64,000 bases of DNA from Metellina segmentata. Taxonomy: Eukaryota > Arthropoda > Arachnida > Araneae > Tetragnathidae. Numbering within the stretch: the stretch's first letter is position 1; every line of letters starts with the position of its first letter. The notes beneath the pieces are model-generated. The model did not search any database. It was not told where the DNA came from and saw nothing but the letters and a program-made list of their open reading frames with translations. The translations under genes were made by a program, and so were the position numbers. The stretch covers positions 94,697,478-94,761,477 of the forward strand of contig OX375873.1 in assembly GCA_947359465.1 (NCBI GenBank). The letters are read 5' to 3'. Positions 1-12,640 of this stretch are shown here, piece after piece.

Positions 1-104
1 TGAGGAAATCGATTTCATTTTCTCCTAGCTGAAGAAGTTAGGTTCTAAATTAAACTTCTTCAAATGAGGAGAAAAATTTATTGTTTCCCTTTGGTTATTT
101 TGCA

Positions 105-178
105 GTGGTGTGGGAGTTTGGAGAGTGGGCTGCCAGCTCGTCAAAATTCCGAGATGTTGTCCTCTTTTGTGTAGTTTC
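105..178 (+). repeat. SINE family A, fragment
   Basis: A short piece of the SINE family A body. It carries the diagnostic words gtgtgggagtttggagagtg and gccagctc, which recur in every longer copy in the window. The tRNA-like head is absent, so the copy is truncated at its 5' side. It runs straight into a family B fragment. Confidence 0.7.
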
Positions 179-187
179 GATTCCTGT

Positions 188-325
188 AAGGTTGATTTCT
201 CCCTGGATTAATTTATCTTTTCTGTGTCTGTAAAACCTTCATTGTGTGCGTCTATTACTTGATTCTGTATGTCTTGTATCCGACACAACATGGCTAATTA
301 TGACCCTTGCGCCAGAAAGCTTCAA
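188..325 (-). repeat. dispersed repeat family B, fragment
   Basis: Read on the minus strand, this matches the dispersed repeat seen at 29762, 30205 and 30520. Shared words on the plus strand are gatttctccctg, cttttctgtgtc and atgacccttg. A close relative lies at 21100-21240. The family contains no ORF and looks like a short retroposon, but I cannot name it. Confidence 0.55.
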
Positions 326-3317
326 CAATCCAACTTTTTCTTTTGGTAGTGATAACGGACCATTGTCATTTGCTCGTTGTGTTACGTCAGTTCTACTCAA
401 ATTCAACTACAAATCAACCAACCAATCTTTTGGATATTGGGTTAAATTCAAGTTAACTGTATAATCTTGGTGTTATTTAAAATTTATCTGTCAAGTCACT
501 CCCAAGAGTAATAATGGTGGATCAAAATGAAATACTGATAGAAATTGGTAGTATCTTCAACAGGACAACCTGTGATACACCAGGATTTTAATCTGTATCG
601 TTACCAAGAATACTTATTCTGCTTTGTAAATGCGCTGCTACTCTGAAAAAATACAGAATTGTTTGGTTTAGAAACAATGCAGAGTTTGAAAAGGTATGGT
701 TTGAAAAACAAAAAAACAGGTTCTAAAGAACTGAAACGCATACCTTCAAAACGCTTGATTGAATGTCTAAACAAATCACGAGACTGAATGCGAAATTGTT
801 TGAAAATATTCTGAATCATGAAACCTGATTCGTTGTGACTACGACTTTCTAAGGCTGGAAAACAGAAGCTACTAAATTAGCCCACTATAAAAAGAATTAG
901 CAGCAGCTGATTTTTTATTCGAAAATTGTTTTGGACGAACAAATATATTTGAAACAAGCAAAAATAAACAACATCAGTTTTTCGTGGGTCTTCAACATGC
1001 TATCATCCAAAATTGTAAAACTTATGACATTAGGCACCTCGTATCCTTCTTCACTATTGAACGCAGAAGTTATTGAATATAAAATGAAAAGATTGTAACG
1101 AAATAACAGTTTTTGTTGTCCCTTCCAAGTCAAAATTTTTGTGGATGATATTGTACTCAAAATGCAACTCAAGCCAAATTATAAAAAAACTAAACAGTTC
1201 AACCAGAAGAAAAAAGGGGTGTATTAGTAACTTTTAACGTACTGCTGCTCATACATAGTAAACACCATTTTGCTTCCTCCCTGATAACGCCCTGAATCAC
1301 TTTTGGAAATATATTGAAATTATTTTACTACTTTCAAAATTTTTCTTTTTGTTATTTATTAAAATTTTATTTTGTTTGTTCTTGGATTATTTAGGGACGT
1401 TATTTGTGTAAGGTCAATGAATATTATTGGTCGAAATGGTAGTCTGCAAGACACTGCCTTGCAGGTACATGAATCATTAGACAAACACAGTTTTTGAAAA
1501 AATATACATTTATTTACCAAATTACCCAGCCGGAATGTTTAACAAAAAAATATCAACATCTACATATCAATAAAAAATAGGACATAAATCTGTACAATTT
1601 CAAAAAAAAATTGGCATTTCTCATAAAGAACACAAAAATTTTCAACCACAAGAAAGTGAAAAAATCTGTACATCTTACTATGAAACAATATGTACAACTT
1701 TCATTGATCTCACATGGCCAGCATGTAAAGTGCTCTTTCTAAATGTACACTAAAAGACGAACTATTTTTGATCAAAAATAGTGAGCAAAAGTCAGTCAAT
1801 AGAAAATGTATTTAAATTTTAAAAAAATGTGTAAAATCTTGCGCTGCAAAAGCTCACTAAGCATTGTCAGTTGAAGTAATATACTTAATTCACAACACAC
1901 TATAATACGCTTAATAACATTTACCATATTTTACAGTTTATTTTACTTTTCTAAAATAATAAGTTACTAAAATACTCTGAAATAAATGTAAAATAGTAAT
2001 TAGCTGAATTCTAAACATCAGGTTGTAATTTACATAAAAGCATTAGGATGAATACAAACTACAATCTGAGTACAAGAATAGTATAGAATAGTAAGGTAAA
2101 AAATTAATTCTATGCAAATTAGATGTAATTATTCAAAAGTATTTAGTAGAGAGTAGATTAAATACACTGATAGGCTTCTTGAATAAAATTTGAACATTTT
2201 TGTACAATCTTCAAGAGAAATTTCAGTGATAATATTTTTAGCGTTTAATTCATCGAGAAAACTGCTATTTTGTGTTATTAAAATATTAAGCCTAAAAATG
2301 AACTGTTGTACTTTTTAAACAAAGAAAAACAATTTAGATAGTAAGGCACAATATTATACTAGTTACAGATGAAAATAATAATTAAATACAGCGAAATAAG
2401 AAACAAAGATAGCAGAATGTCTGGAAATTCGAAACAGCTTTTTTCTTAAGATCTTTACAGCAGCTTTAGTACTCGTCATTTTTCAACTGGAATAGAAAAG
2501 ATAGTTAGAATTAATACACATCCAATGATTATGTTATAAAATTTGCATAGTTTGTTTTCATTGCATTAAATAATCTGTCAAATTATATGCATAAATGTTC
2601 ACCTTTGATGTTATAATAAAATATGATGTTTGGTATTATCATATGTCATTGTTTATAATAAAATTATAATAAAAAAAAGTCACACCATGTTATAATAAAG
2701 TCTTTAAAATTCCGAAAATAATTGTATGTTAAAAGTGATAAAATATAGTTCTAGGTAAACGATGGAAGTAAAATGCTTTTTACAAATACACAAAGCGTAA
2801 CTTTGGATTAAAACATTGAGAACTATCTATATAGAAAGTATGTTCTAAATATTTCAAAAGTATTTAATTAATTGATGTATCTGATATAAGAAAATAGTTT
2901 GTTAACTGAATGATAAAATCCCCACTGTGATTTTTCGATAAAAAAAAATTTGATTTTGATGACATTTAATTGTTAGGAAATATCAAAATGAAGTGCTAAA
3001 CAAATTATAATGCATCTAAACCATGATAAAAGAATTTAGACATTTACCATCACTTTTCGTGTATTGACCTTATATCATCCAGATAATTTTTATCATCATT
3101 GCACATCTTGCTTATAAGTTCTTTAACAATCTTAAACAAAATCCACGTTCCAAATGTAGTAAACTAAATTAACGAGTACTTAAAATATGAACTAATGTGG
3201 TAAAGTATCTTTTGATAACATTTAAATAAATGCTCTAAAATTCAAGTAATAAATATCACTCAACAAAATATTCTTTACAAAATGCGTATCAAAAAGATTT
3301 TCAGTGTAAAAAACGAA
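326..3317. other. AT-rich intergenic DNA
   Basis: About 3 kb of very AT-rich, simple-looking sequence with frequent stops in all frames. Nothing here resembles a conserved protein. The stretch from 1500 to 2480 is especially A/T-biased and could be an untranslated exon of a gene outside the window, but no signal decides this. Confidence 0.5.
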
Positions 3318-3338
3318 AAAAAAAAAAAAAAAAAAGAC
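3318..3338. repeat. poly-A tract
   Basis: A run of roughly 20 adenines just upstream of the duplicated block at 3.4-4.14 kb. It may be a retroposon tail or simple slippage. Confidence 0.7.
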
Positions 3339-3399
3339 GTAATGCGATTTTACTCTCTCTTCCCAAAAAGTTCTCATATGATACCGATCGGGGTTGACA

Positions 3400-4141
3400 A
3401 AAAACGTAACAAATTGCCGTTTAACGAAGTTTGTAATTTATTATAATTGGCGCTGATCAATCAATTATCACATACATCTTGTATGTAATTTTTATTGGTG
3501 AAATGCTGGAAACGTATGCTAGAAAGCCAAATGACGCCACGTTCAGAATACGTACAGGAAGCACGTATAGCAGCAGAAACACTACCGCCATCTTTATTTA
3601 GGTTGATATCAAATGCCTCACATAAAACGTAAGTTGATAATTTTCATCCCATGTAGCAAACTATACGCGATTTTTTTCAGTGTTTAAATAATTTTATACA
3701 CAGTATCTATTATTCCAAAACCGTAGAAAGGAAAATAAACTCATGTTACCAAGGATGGTTATTAAAAGGAATGAAACGGTTAACACACACAAAATGTATT
3801 TACTATCCGTTTTGGTTACGTTTGTCATTTAATCTAATTGACATTGGCCAACCAACTATCATACCTAAATTCAGAATTCATCGTATGGAATTTTTGTAGA
3901 TGAAATGCTAAAATCGTTTGCGAAAAGAAAGTCAAATGACGTCATGTTCAGAGCATGTACTTATAAGATTCCACCAAGACGGTTAATAGTTTTCTTACTA
4001 CGCAAGAAACTATTCGCCATTTATTTCAATGTTCAAATCGTTTTAATATTATACACAGTATTTATCATTCAGAACTTGAATAGAAAGGAAGATAAATAAA
4101 TTCATGTTGCCAAGGATGGTTATTAAGAGGAATAAAACGGA
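3400..4141 (+). repeat. degenerate direct duplication, unit about 370 bp
   Basis: Two diverged copies lie head to tail, about 3400-3779 and 3800-4141. Shared landmarks in the same order include gtgaaatgctggaaacgt against gatgaaatgctaaaatcgt, then aatgacgccacgttcag against aatgacgtcatgttcag. Later come ttatacacagtat and ccaaggatggttattaa in both copies. Several indels separate them, so the duplication is old. Short ORFs inside are not shared between the copies and look non-coding. Confidence 0.7.
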
Positions 4142-4700
4142 ATCCAATAAAAGAATCCTCAAACGAAAGCTAATTAAACGCAAGAATCGCAGCGTATCCG
4201 AAAACCCTCAATAGCTTTCCATTGTTCCATTTCCATGGACGAAGCGTTCCACGGTAGAATCGTCGGCAGCGAATCGAAACTCGTTTGATAACACCATCTA
4301 GAACGCATTTTTTGTTTCTTATTATTCATTCTTATGCCCTCCACCACCAACTTATTCGGAATTCATTTTCAAGGGAATGCGACTCTTTTGTTATGGTAAA
4401 AAAGGAACTTTATTGTGCTGTGCCAACATCCTTACGACAACGGAAATGACGTCGGTATTTTAAATGCTGTTTTTTATACTTTCCTTTTTTCCGGCATGCC
4501 TATGACTGAACTGCGTGACTTGACTGCACTGTATGTGGATTTACGTTCCATTAGGGCATCGAGAACTAAATGGAATAAGAATTCGTTTGTTAGTTTATTT
4601 TTAGCCTTTATGTATACCAGCAGGAGTGTACAATTTCATGAGCGCTGCAGGCCGGATTGCGGAAAAAAGCGGGACATGTGCATTAGTTAGGAAGGCGTTG
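4142..4700. other. GC-balanced unique block, no gene recognised
   Basis: This stretch is less AT-rich and more complex than its surroundings and contains none of the window's repeats. The longest plus-strand ORF is 91 codons (4415-4690) and matches no family I know. An exon, a regulatory element and decayed coding DNA are all possible. Confidence 0.3.
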
Positions 4701-4861
4701 AATCAAAACTGGAAATCACAACAAAAATTCATGTTTAAGTGGAATTATTTCTGTTCTAGAAGGAAAACCCAATCATGTAACCAAAATTAATGTTTGCAAG
4801 TTTTTGAGAAAACCTGATTAACTCATTATTATTATTTTTACTTTGGTTACTGTTGTTTGGA

Positions 4862-5030
4862 TATACTTCGTCCATCAAGATGTAACCAATTAGGCTAATG
4901 AGAACACCTCACCAAAGTATTGGATTTTTTTCTGGTGATGACAAGATCTGGATAATTTTTACCGATGACGAGATATCTCCTCGAGACAATCATTAGGACG
5001 GCTAATACAGCTCAAAAAACATGTTTTAAT
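4862..5030. mobile_element. MITE family C, degraded copy
   Basis: A decayed member of the roughly 200-bp family whose copies carry gacgagatatctcgtc-type palindromes and gatcaagatctg-type words. Here acgagatatctcctcgagac and atcaagatgtaacc are still recognisable. Confidence 0.55.
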
Positions 5031-6779
5031 GGTTTGATTCTTTCATAATGTATTGACAAAACAACATCGGAACTTTTTTATCATAATTTTTATCACCTTG
5101 AAGTGATTCGTGGACCTAACTCAAAATCCGTAAATTTTTACTAAGGCCTTTTTACCAAGGTTATTGTTAAATATCATTATAACGACTTACATACTTATTC
5201 ATTAAAAATATTTGTAGTCGGGAGTTAATCCTACTGTAGAAATCGTCAAGATATTCATCAAATCGTCATTTTTTAAACTGTCCGACATTTTCTTCTTATT
5301 TTGATTGATGATTTACAAGTTTGTAAGAAAAGCTAAATGTAAGAAAAGCTAACATTTTTTGGGCAGTCGTAATCGAATTTCGAAATTTATCCTTTTCAGA
5401 TTTCTTCAGAAAAATAAAATTTTTTTTAAAAATTTGACTCTTAAGTCAAAGAAAATACAGTTGCACGTAGGTTAGCATCTGGTCCGAGAAAGTTCTAGTC
5501 CCTAGTTCTTATCGGAAAAGAAACTTTACTTTTTTTACTAAGACATATAATGCAACGTCTACCTGCGTCTCCCGGAACTGAATTTACTTATTCTTTTTTC
5601 ATCTGCATTCTTATATCGGACTTTAAAAAAATTTAGTTCACTAATATTTCTTAAAAGCTATTGAAATAAAATTTCTTGTAGTCCAATGTTCATAGATGAA
5701 AAACATTGACTGTCCAGATAGAGTTAACTTATGGGCTGTATGTTGCAAACTCCTCCTCTCCGGTCTCAGGTATTTTATTCTTTATCTTTTAAAAACATGT
5801 TTTAAAATGTTTCGCGTCACAGTATTTATGAAAGAATTTATACTCTACCGAATGAAAAAACATGTATTCCAAAGAAAGAAAAATAAATGTTCTACGAATA
5901 TGTTTGATGTTCCAGCAACTAATAAATACTTTATAACGACTATTTTCAACTATACAAATATTTTCATTATTAGAATCTCCCAATCACAGCAACATTTCAA
6001 GGTTTCATTCACGGTAGTAGTAGGTAATATTGCTGTAAATAATAGAGGAAAAACTCGCGAGTTATTTTTAAATCTTAAAAGATCATTAAAAGTGGAAAAC
6101 CGAGCGACAAACCTGTGCTTGTTATAGTTTGAAAGACTTTCAAAACAATGACTCGTAATGTTTTAAATTATTTGTCAATGCAAAACATCCTTCCCCAATG
6201 TAAAAGATCGTCAATGACCATTTTGTGGAACAACAAAAAGAAATAGGATCCGGAGGCATATTCTCTAGAAATTGGTTATAATTATTTGGTCAATTAGCAA
6301 TATATTTAAAAAAAAGTAAAGAACTGTTCAAAATTTTAGAAACTCGCAAATTCTTGATAATTAACTAAAAGATACTCAATATTTAATTTTTAACATTTGT
6401 TTCGGTCCAATACCTGTTTATGGGATTTACTTTCCTTCAAGCGTTAGTTGGTGAGCATGTGACTATCTCAACGCTATCCCGGGGCACTATGGGGTTCTGT
6501 CCAATGCACTCACTATGAATCAAGTGGCTCATTTTTACATACCGTCTTAACTGTCCTGGTGGTTTATCTTCGCGTTAAAATTACCTGTGTTGTCCAGCGT
6601 TTTGTGCAAAAACCTGTTCCAAAATGACACCGGTTCTGGGCAAGGATCAATTTGCTTGGATCTCCCCCTTGAAGTAATAGGGCAGTTTTGTCTTTGCAGA
6701 ACCAAGAAACTTCAAGAAGACAATCCGACTTCTGTAGATACCATGGTTGAATTCGCAACAAACCGCTTCATTCTACCTA
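5031..6779. other. AT-rich intergenic DNA
   Basis: No supportable gene. A 143-codon plus-strand reading frame (5696-6127) is rich in Phe, Lys, Asn and Ile, as expected for random AT-rich sequence. It has no recognisable motif and I do not treat it as coding. Part of 6560-6760 may be old repeat. Confidence 0.45.
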
Positions 6780-6965
6780 GTTCTTAACTCTCCAAGTGGT
6801 TTCGACAAGATATCTCATCCATCAATTAAAATAGGATTAATTTGGATATTGATGAGATATATCATCAATCAAGATATGACCGATTTTGATAATGGCGAGA
6901 TGTCCATCATGATCTGGCCGATTTTTACTAACGACAAAATGCCTCGTAGAGACAAAACAGACCCA
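6780..6965. mobile_element. MITE family C, copy
   Basis: The left end reads ccaagtggtttcgacaagat and the right end gcctcgtagagacaaaac. Both are variants of the family C terminal words (tggtttcgacgagat and its complement). Internal atcaagatatgaccgatttt units alternate with gcgagatgtccatc units. Confidence 0.65.
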
Positions 6966-7270
6966 TCACAACGAAGCGAACGAAGATCTAAGTGGATAAA
7001 ACAAATTGTTTCTTGCCCGTAACAAAGTCGAGCAGACTTGGAACAACAGGACAGTTTTCTACACAAAGATAAACCGCCAGGAGGCTTAGGAATGAGACGT
7101 AATAACCTCTAGGACACAGATGAAGATTTTGAATTATTAGATGAATACATAGCTTGATTTAGAATTCTTGTTTTGTTTCGTGCAATTTATTCCAAAAGAC
7201 ATCATGGATCTCTGCTTATATAGATACTTATTATAGACTCGACATGAAATCAAAAAAATAACTTATAGCT

Positions 7271-7402
7271 GAACTCAAATAGGAAGCGGTAGGTACAAAG
7301 CGACACACGCAGGCGAATCAGAGGTGCTGGCGAGAGCGGTGAAAACGCTCTGATTGGTCTGCGCGTGTCGCTTAACACCGTGCACACTTCCTATTTGAAC
7401 TC
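7271..7402. mobile_element. small fold-back MITE (about 132 bp)
   Basis: The two halves form an imperfect inverted repeat over most of their length. The left end is gaactcaaataggaag and the right end cttcctatttgaactc. The inner arms pair gcgacacacgcaggc with the complement of gcgcgtgtcgc, and aatcagag with ctctgatt. No coding capacity. No clear target duplication could be read. Confidence 0.7.
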
Positions 7403-8735
7403 ATCTTAATTCCTAACAAAAACAAAGTTCTATATATACCCTTATGGCGTTTGTGTGCTACGTGAAGCTTTCAGATATCAGTAATCTCCTATATTCCATT
7501 TACTATAAGTTTGATTTGATCTTTACTTTAGCATAATTGAAAAAAAAAATTCCATTAAAACGATATTTTCCAAGGGCATTTACGTCCAACACATCTATTT
7601 TTAATTATACCCAAACAAGGTAAATACACAAAATGTCGATACAAAATTAAGATATCAAGAAATCTCGATTTCGAAACGCATTATTCTAAATTTTTTATTA
7701 CTGTCATCATCTGCGTGACGTGATTGTCGAAGAATTTCCTTCCATTTCTTAATAGTCCAATCTGACATTCAGGTTAAATCGCTGACCCCCATTTCTTGTA
7801 CGCATACGTCAATCCGCCAGAGCTATCTAGGTTAGTAGCATAGCATACATCTCTGTCAGTTTTCATGCAGACTGGATAAGAGCGATAGCAGTTATTAGCA
7901 TATTTATGATAAGTAATACCAATGGAAAGCTTCTAAAAATGTACGTTGGGTTAATCACGAATGTCTAGGTTCGTCCATTTAGATGTCTCATCCTGAATGA
8001 GAAATTAGCAACGATCCCATCATTAGTTCCATCTAAATATGGAAATAAAAGTAATTCGTTTAACTTGCCATATCATGTGTAGGTAAAATTCCTGCTTTGG
8101 TTCTTATAAAGCGTCAATTCCTGGATTGTCCAATGCCTGGGCAAGTGTACGAAGCAATAGCAACAACTTCGGCACACACAAAAAATTGGGGTTTTATTAA
8201 TAACAATAAACTGTTAGTTCCATTTAAATATGGAAATCAGAGGAAGACGTTTATCTTACTAAATCACATATATGTAGAATTAATGATTTGATTCTTACAA
8301 AGTATCAAATAATTTGTCAACAATTTTGGATTTTTCAGTTGTCTGGTATATGTGTGCAAACAAGTAGCATAAACCTAGGCACAAAATTGAGGGTAAGATT
8401 GGGGGGATAAATTCATATAGATGTACGCTTTAAAAAAACACATTTCCCTTATGCTGACCATTGTTAAAAAAATTATCACAACACTTGTAATATATTTATC
8501 TTATGTTTAGGGTTTTATAGTCGTACGTTAGCGCCTTATAAGGTTACATGATAAAATGTAACTAATTGGCAAGGGTGTATCACATAAGATGTCACAAGAT
8601 GCAACGCAACTAATAGTAGATGTAACATAAAATATAAGTTACCTAATATGCGATATAACAGCAATTTTGTATAGACATGCCACCTCGGTGGCATACTTTA
8701 CTCATCCCAACCACACTAATTTAAAATTGATACTG
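7403..8735. other. intergenic DNA, nothing recognised
   Basis: AT-rich sequence with no ORF above about 65 codons and no clear copy of the window's repeat families. Confidence 0.45.
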
Positions 8736-8890
8736 TCCCGCCGGGCACGGGAGGTTTGATGGTGTTAGTAGATTCAACAGGCTCTGGGTTCGAATGCTGG
8801 CTTTTGCATGGATATTCCTAGTGGTTCGGTATCTACGTTAAGCCGGTAATCATAGTATTCAAATGTTTGGGTTCAATGGTTGGGGACTTT
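8736..8890 (+). repeat. tRNA-derived SINE-like fragment
   Basis: Contains ctgggttcgaatgctgg, close to a pol III B-box (consensus GGTTCGAATCC), followed by gcatggatattc. Similar text follows the B-box in the copies near 18.1 and 42.8 kb. The A-box side is degenerate and there is no tRNA fold, so this is a retroposon fragment rather than a tRNA gene. Confidence 0.45.
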
Positions 8891-9999
8891 AATAAAAGAT
8901 CATAAAAATAATATAATAACAATTAAACAATATAATAATAATTTAATATAATAACAAAGATCATAAAAATATTTGGGTCAGTTCATTCAAAAAATTCTGG
9001 GCCCTGAGACAACTTCCATCTCATGAAAAAGGGATCTTACGACCTAGTGAGTGAGGTTAAATCATCCTGCATGTTTTTGTTATTGATATTATATGTATAT
9101 TTGCTCATCCTTATGTTTGGAAGGCCGAATTTGGATCATAATAATAAAGAATTGTAAAGGGAATTGGACCCCAAGGACAGGAACTCTTGGTGCGAAGTAA
9201 TTATACTTAAAGTCTACAATACTCGAGCAAATATGTTTTACTTTGTGAAAGATCTAAAATGTTCTCTGTCGCCTATAGGATGTCCTGATCACAGGGAAGA
9301 ATCTAGTTCTGTTAAAAACCTTCTTGTTACTTCATTTAAGATTCGACCAAGCGGTCTGGTGGCTTCTGGTATTGAAGTATAATGCTTCGATTGAGGACTA
9401 ATGTTCAATTGATCGGGCATTGGAAAAAAACTTCATTGAAAGGATAAAGGTGTTCCTTCTTACCCATACGATGGAGAGTACTTAAAGTGGGGGACCTCTG
9501 CACAACGGAAATTCCAAACGATCTTATGATTTGCTATGACTATGAACATACATAAATTCTAAGGGACCACATCAAACCTCTAATTTTAAACAAGGTCTAG
9601 CATGATCATAGACATTCTATATCCACAAAAAGATTGTATTAAATTTCAATTTTTCTTTAGCACTCTGTACCCTTAACTGTACTAAAAATGTCGCATTAAT
9701 TTACAATAGTCACTTTATAAAGGTTTTGCAGAATTCATATTTAATACACATAAATATCTTTTTTTCATAATTTTTTCGTAAATTTCGTTAAGGTGTTGGA
9801 ACAGCTTAATTAATCCTATATGTAAAAGAGAACTCCAGGTTCCTTTTACATAAATTGGTCAACTTTACACGAATTGAATAATTTTTATTAATTTAATTAT
9901 TTAAATTTCTGGAGGATGAGATGAAGTCCATTTAGTCATGAACGCTACACTCAACGTTTCCAAATCAAAACTATTAATTTGTAAGTATGATTTGTGTGG
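8891..9999. other. intergenic DNA, nothing recognised
   Basis: AT-rich, with a short ataataacaat simple repeat near 8910-8955. The 72-codon reading frame at 9164-9382 has no recognisable motif. Confidence 0.45.
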
Positions 10000-10165
10000 T
10001 TGTAATTCATGGCGCAAGGGTCATATTTGGTCTAGCTGCACCAAAGAACTTCAAGTAATTGGTTAGCACACAAGGAAAGTTCTATTAACGAGAAGAGAGC
10101 AATACAACCAGGAAAGAATTAAAACAGAAAGATGGAAAGAGAGAAACACAGACAAATATTACAAC
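10000..10165 (+). repeat. repeat family B, degraded copy
   Basis: Shares ggcgcaagggtcatatttgg, caagtaattgg and a downstream gaaagagagaaacacagaca region with the family B copies at 29.8-30.6 kb. Confidence 0.5.
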
Positions 10166-10334
10166 CAAATATGTATAATAATATAAACGAGTTTCCGACC
10201 ACAGATTTTTGATTGTAGTAAAATTCATCAAATATATTTGCTTAAAATTTCATCATCATTCACTTCCACCATTTCAATAATGCTGCTTTGATTGCTTAAC
10301 ATCAGTTTAAAGTGTGGATGTGATTCATTTTTAA

Positions 10335-10475
10335 TAGCGGAAAGGGCAATATTTTGCTAAAACGAGCCAAACACCAGACAAGTAATGTCAAGGTACGGGC
10401 ATACAACACACAAAGAAAGTTTAACTGATACAGAACAGAGAAATATTCCAGGGTAAGTTACAGGAATCAAAACTG
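10335..10475 (+). repeat. repeat family B, copy
   Basis: Matches family B through gggcaatattttg, ccagacaagtaatgtcaag, cacacaaagaaag and ttaactgatacagaacagag. It lies in the same orientation as, and close to, the copy at 10.0 kb. Confidence 0.55.
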
Positions 10476-10564
10476 CGTCACCTACAATTAGCAGCAACAC
10501 AAAGTAGTTCCTAGTAGATTGAGTCGCACCGGAAAACACAAAGAGCATTTGACGACGTTCCGGG

Positions 10565-10802
10565 ATCATTCCCTAAAGGAAAGATCCAAGGACAAAACCT
10601 CGTAATTTAGAACCAAGGTCAGATGGTGAGGTCAACACTTGAGTTGGCATCCCACTCCAAACGTCCACGCCATACCAACCTTAGGAGATTTGAGACCACG
10701 ACTAGTTTAACGTGCACCTGTACTCGTGTACGAGATGGTATTTGGCAGGACCAAGTTTCGAACTCGGTTGATAAGCCGTCGCACATTCAACAAGGCTACC
10801 AC
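10565..10802 (-). repeat. SINE family A copy
   Basis: Near-complete minus-strand copy. From left to right on plus: aaggaaagatccaaggacaa, gaaccaaggtcagatg, gttggcatcccactccaaac, cgtgcacc, and finally the complement of the tRNA-like head (caaggctaccacgg). It abuts the target duplication of the hAT element at 10832. Confidence 0.8.
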
Positions 10803-10831
10803 GGATCCCAACACAAAGCAGATGTGTAAAC

Positions 10832-11437
10832 TAGGGATGCGACATTGACAGCAAAACATCGATGTTCAAAATTAAAACATCGATGTTCATAAAACATCGT
10901 TCCAAAAACATCGATGTTTTTAAACATCGATGTTTTTAAAATTCAGTGTATTTAAACTTTTTTTTGCATTTCTTAAAACTGGTTTAGCAACTGAGGATGC
11001 AACATCGACAGCAAAACATCGATGTTGATAATGCATCGCCCCCAAACTATCGATGTTTTTAAAATTCAGTGAATTCAAACGTTTCACCCCATTTCTTATA
11101 ACTGGTTTAGCAACTAGTGATGTGACATCAGCTCCAATACATCGATGTTTTTTATAAAACATCAATGTTTTGAAAACATCGACATCGATGTCGTATCCCT
11201 ATTTTTCAGACCCTTCACCTCTGGTCACTTTGGTCTAAAAGTATGTTCAATTTGCTGATTATAAAAATTATGCTACTTGATTATTTTTTAAATTTTTATA
11301 ACGGTACTTTTTTCATTTAAAAATAAAACATCGACAAGTATAAACATCGATGTTACAAAAACATCGATCCCAATACATCGATGTTTTTTAAAAAACATCG
11401 ATGTTTTCAAAACATTGACATCGATGTCGCATCTCTA
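10832..11437. mobile_element. non-autonomous hAT-like element packed with ATCGATGT
   Basis: The terminal repeats begin tagggatgcgacat on the left and, reversed, tagagatgcgacat on the right. The element is flanked on both sides by a perfect 8-bp duplication, gtgtaaac (10824-10831 and 11438-11445), the target-site size of hAT transposons. The 606-bp body holds about a dozen copies of the palindrome-bearing word catcgatgttt in both directions. It also holds an internal duplication (about 10980-11200) with its own end-like words. There is no transposase, so it must have been moved in trans. Confidence 0.85.
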
Positions 11438-11445
11438 GTGTAAAC

Positions 11446-12297
11446 TAGTAATCATATTCTACAACCTATTGCAAGTTCCTCGCCCAAAAGAAAAATGAGA
11501 AAACACAAAACAATCCACAATTTTGATATATTTGCATTCAAACACCATATTAATTCAGAAAAGAAGTTTATTAATTCGACCCAGCTCACAACCTTTATGC
11601 GCTTAAAGGAGCACGGACCCTCACAGCGTACGATATATTTGTGAAAAACCCCCACGGTCCACACTATTTACTAAACGTATCAGCCGCTGCCGCAACAGTC
11701 GTGACCATTTACACCCTATCATTAGCACCGATTTATCGGTAGCTATATTGACTGAACATTTACTTATGGCTGTTATCTGCTGAATTCTTCCAAGATTTTT
11801 CTCCGTGCTTCGTCATGCTCCTTTCTTTCCCCGTCATCACGTTTCTTGTCTCCGGCGATGAGACATCAGATACAGCCTTCTCATTAAGAATATTTTGTGG
11901 AAGGAAGAGATCTCGGCTGGTTTTTTTTTCTGACTTTCTTTTTCCATAAGACTACGCTGGAGTATCGGTATACTTACAGGTAGGTTAATCTCTGTTAGAT
12001 AATGGCAGGTCTTCAATACGCATTTTAACGCCTGCTTATTCGACCAGTGTTTGAGGTGTTTTTAAATTGCTGTTGATCGGTTGACCACCTGCTGTGTTTG
12101 TTCACTGCCAATAGGTGATCTTGAAGTAAGATATTGCAGGTGTTAGGCAGCTTATAGCTATTGATCTGGTCATTTCCTTCTGGTATTGTTTCACGCTGCT
12201 TTTGTCTTGACCACATGTAACTTAACATCTCCAACTTTTCGATAAATTGTATTTTTAATATATGTTTAAGTTTTGGACTTCTTTTTATTAAGGAAGA
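11446..12297. other. intergenic DNA, nothing recognised
   Basis: Moderately AT-rich with no repeat or gene that I can name. Confidence 0.4.
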
Positions 12298-12640
12298 TTG
12301 TCATTCTTTCGGACTTTCGTCTCTGCAAGCACTGTTTTGCAACATACCATGCAATTACACGAGAATTCTGAACAGGAGGCTATTAACCTTCCTGGTTATT
12401 TCGGTGAGGTATCATCAATAGCAAAACTGACCAGTTCTTCATGGACAAAATACATCGTCAAAAGAAAACTGACCAGTTCTTCATGGACAAAATACCTCGT
12501 CAAAAGAAAACTGATCAGATATTGATCTCGTAATCATAAAATAATCGTGAATATCTTGATAGCTCGTCATTATCAAAATTGATCAGATATTGATGAACGA
12601 GATATCTCGTCGAAACAATTTGGAGTGTTTAAAAGATTTA
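12298..12640. mobile_element. MITE family C copy with internal 45-bp duplication
   Basis: The right part carries gaacgagatatctcgtcgaa followed by acaatttggagtgtt, the family C terminus. In the middle, a unit containing actgaccagttcttcatgg occurs twice (about 12428-12472 and 12473-12517). The left part (12298-12420) reappears in reverse orientation at about 38990-39110, so the family C sequence is part of a longer repeat. Confidence 0.7.

Noticed and set aside
5696..6127. 143-codon plus-strand ORF
   Set aside because: The composition is what AT-rich random sequence gives, and there is no family motif or splice context.
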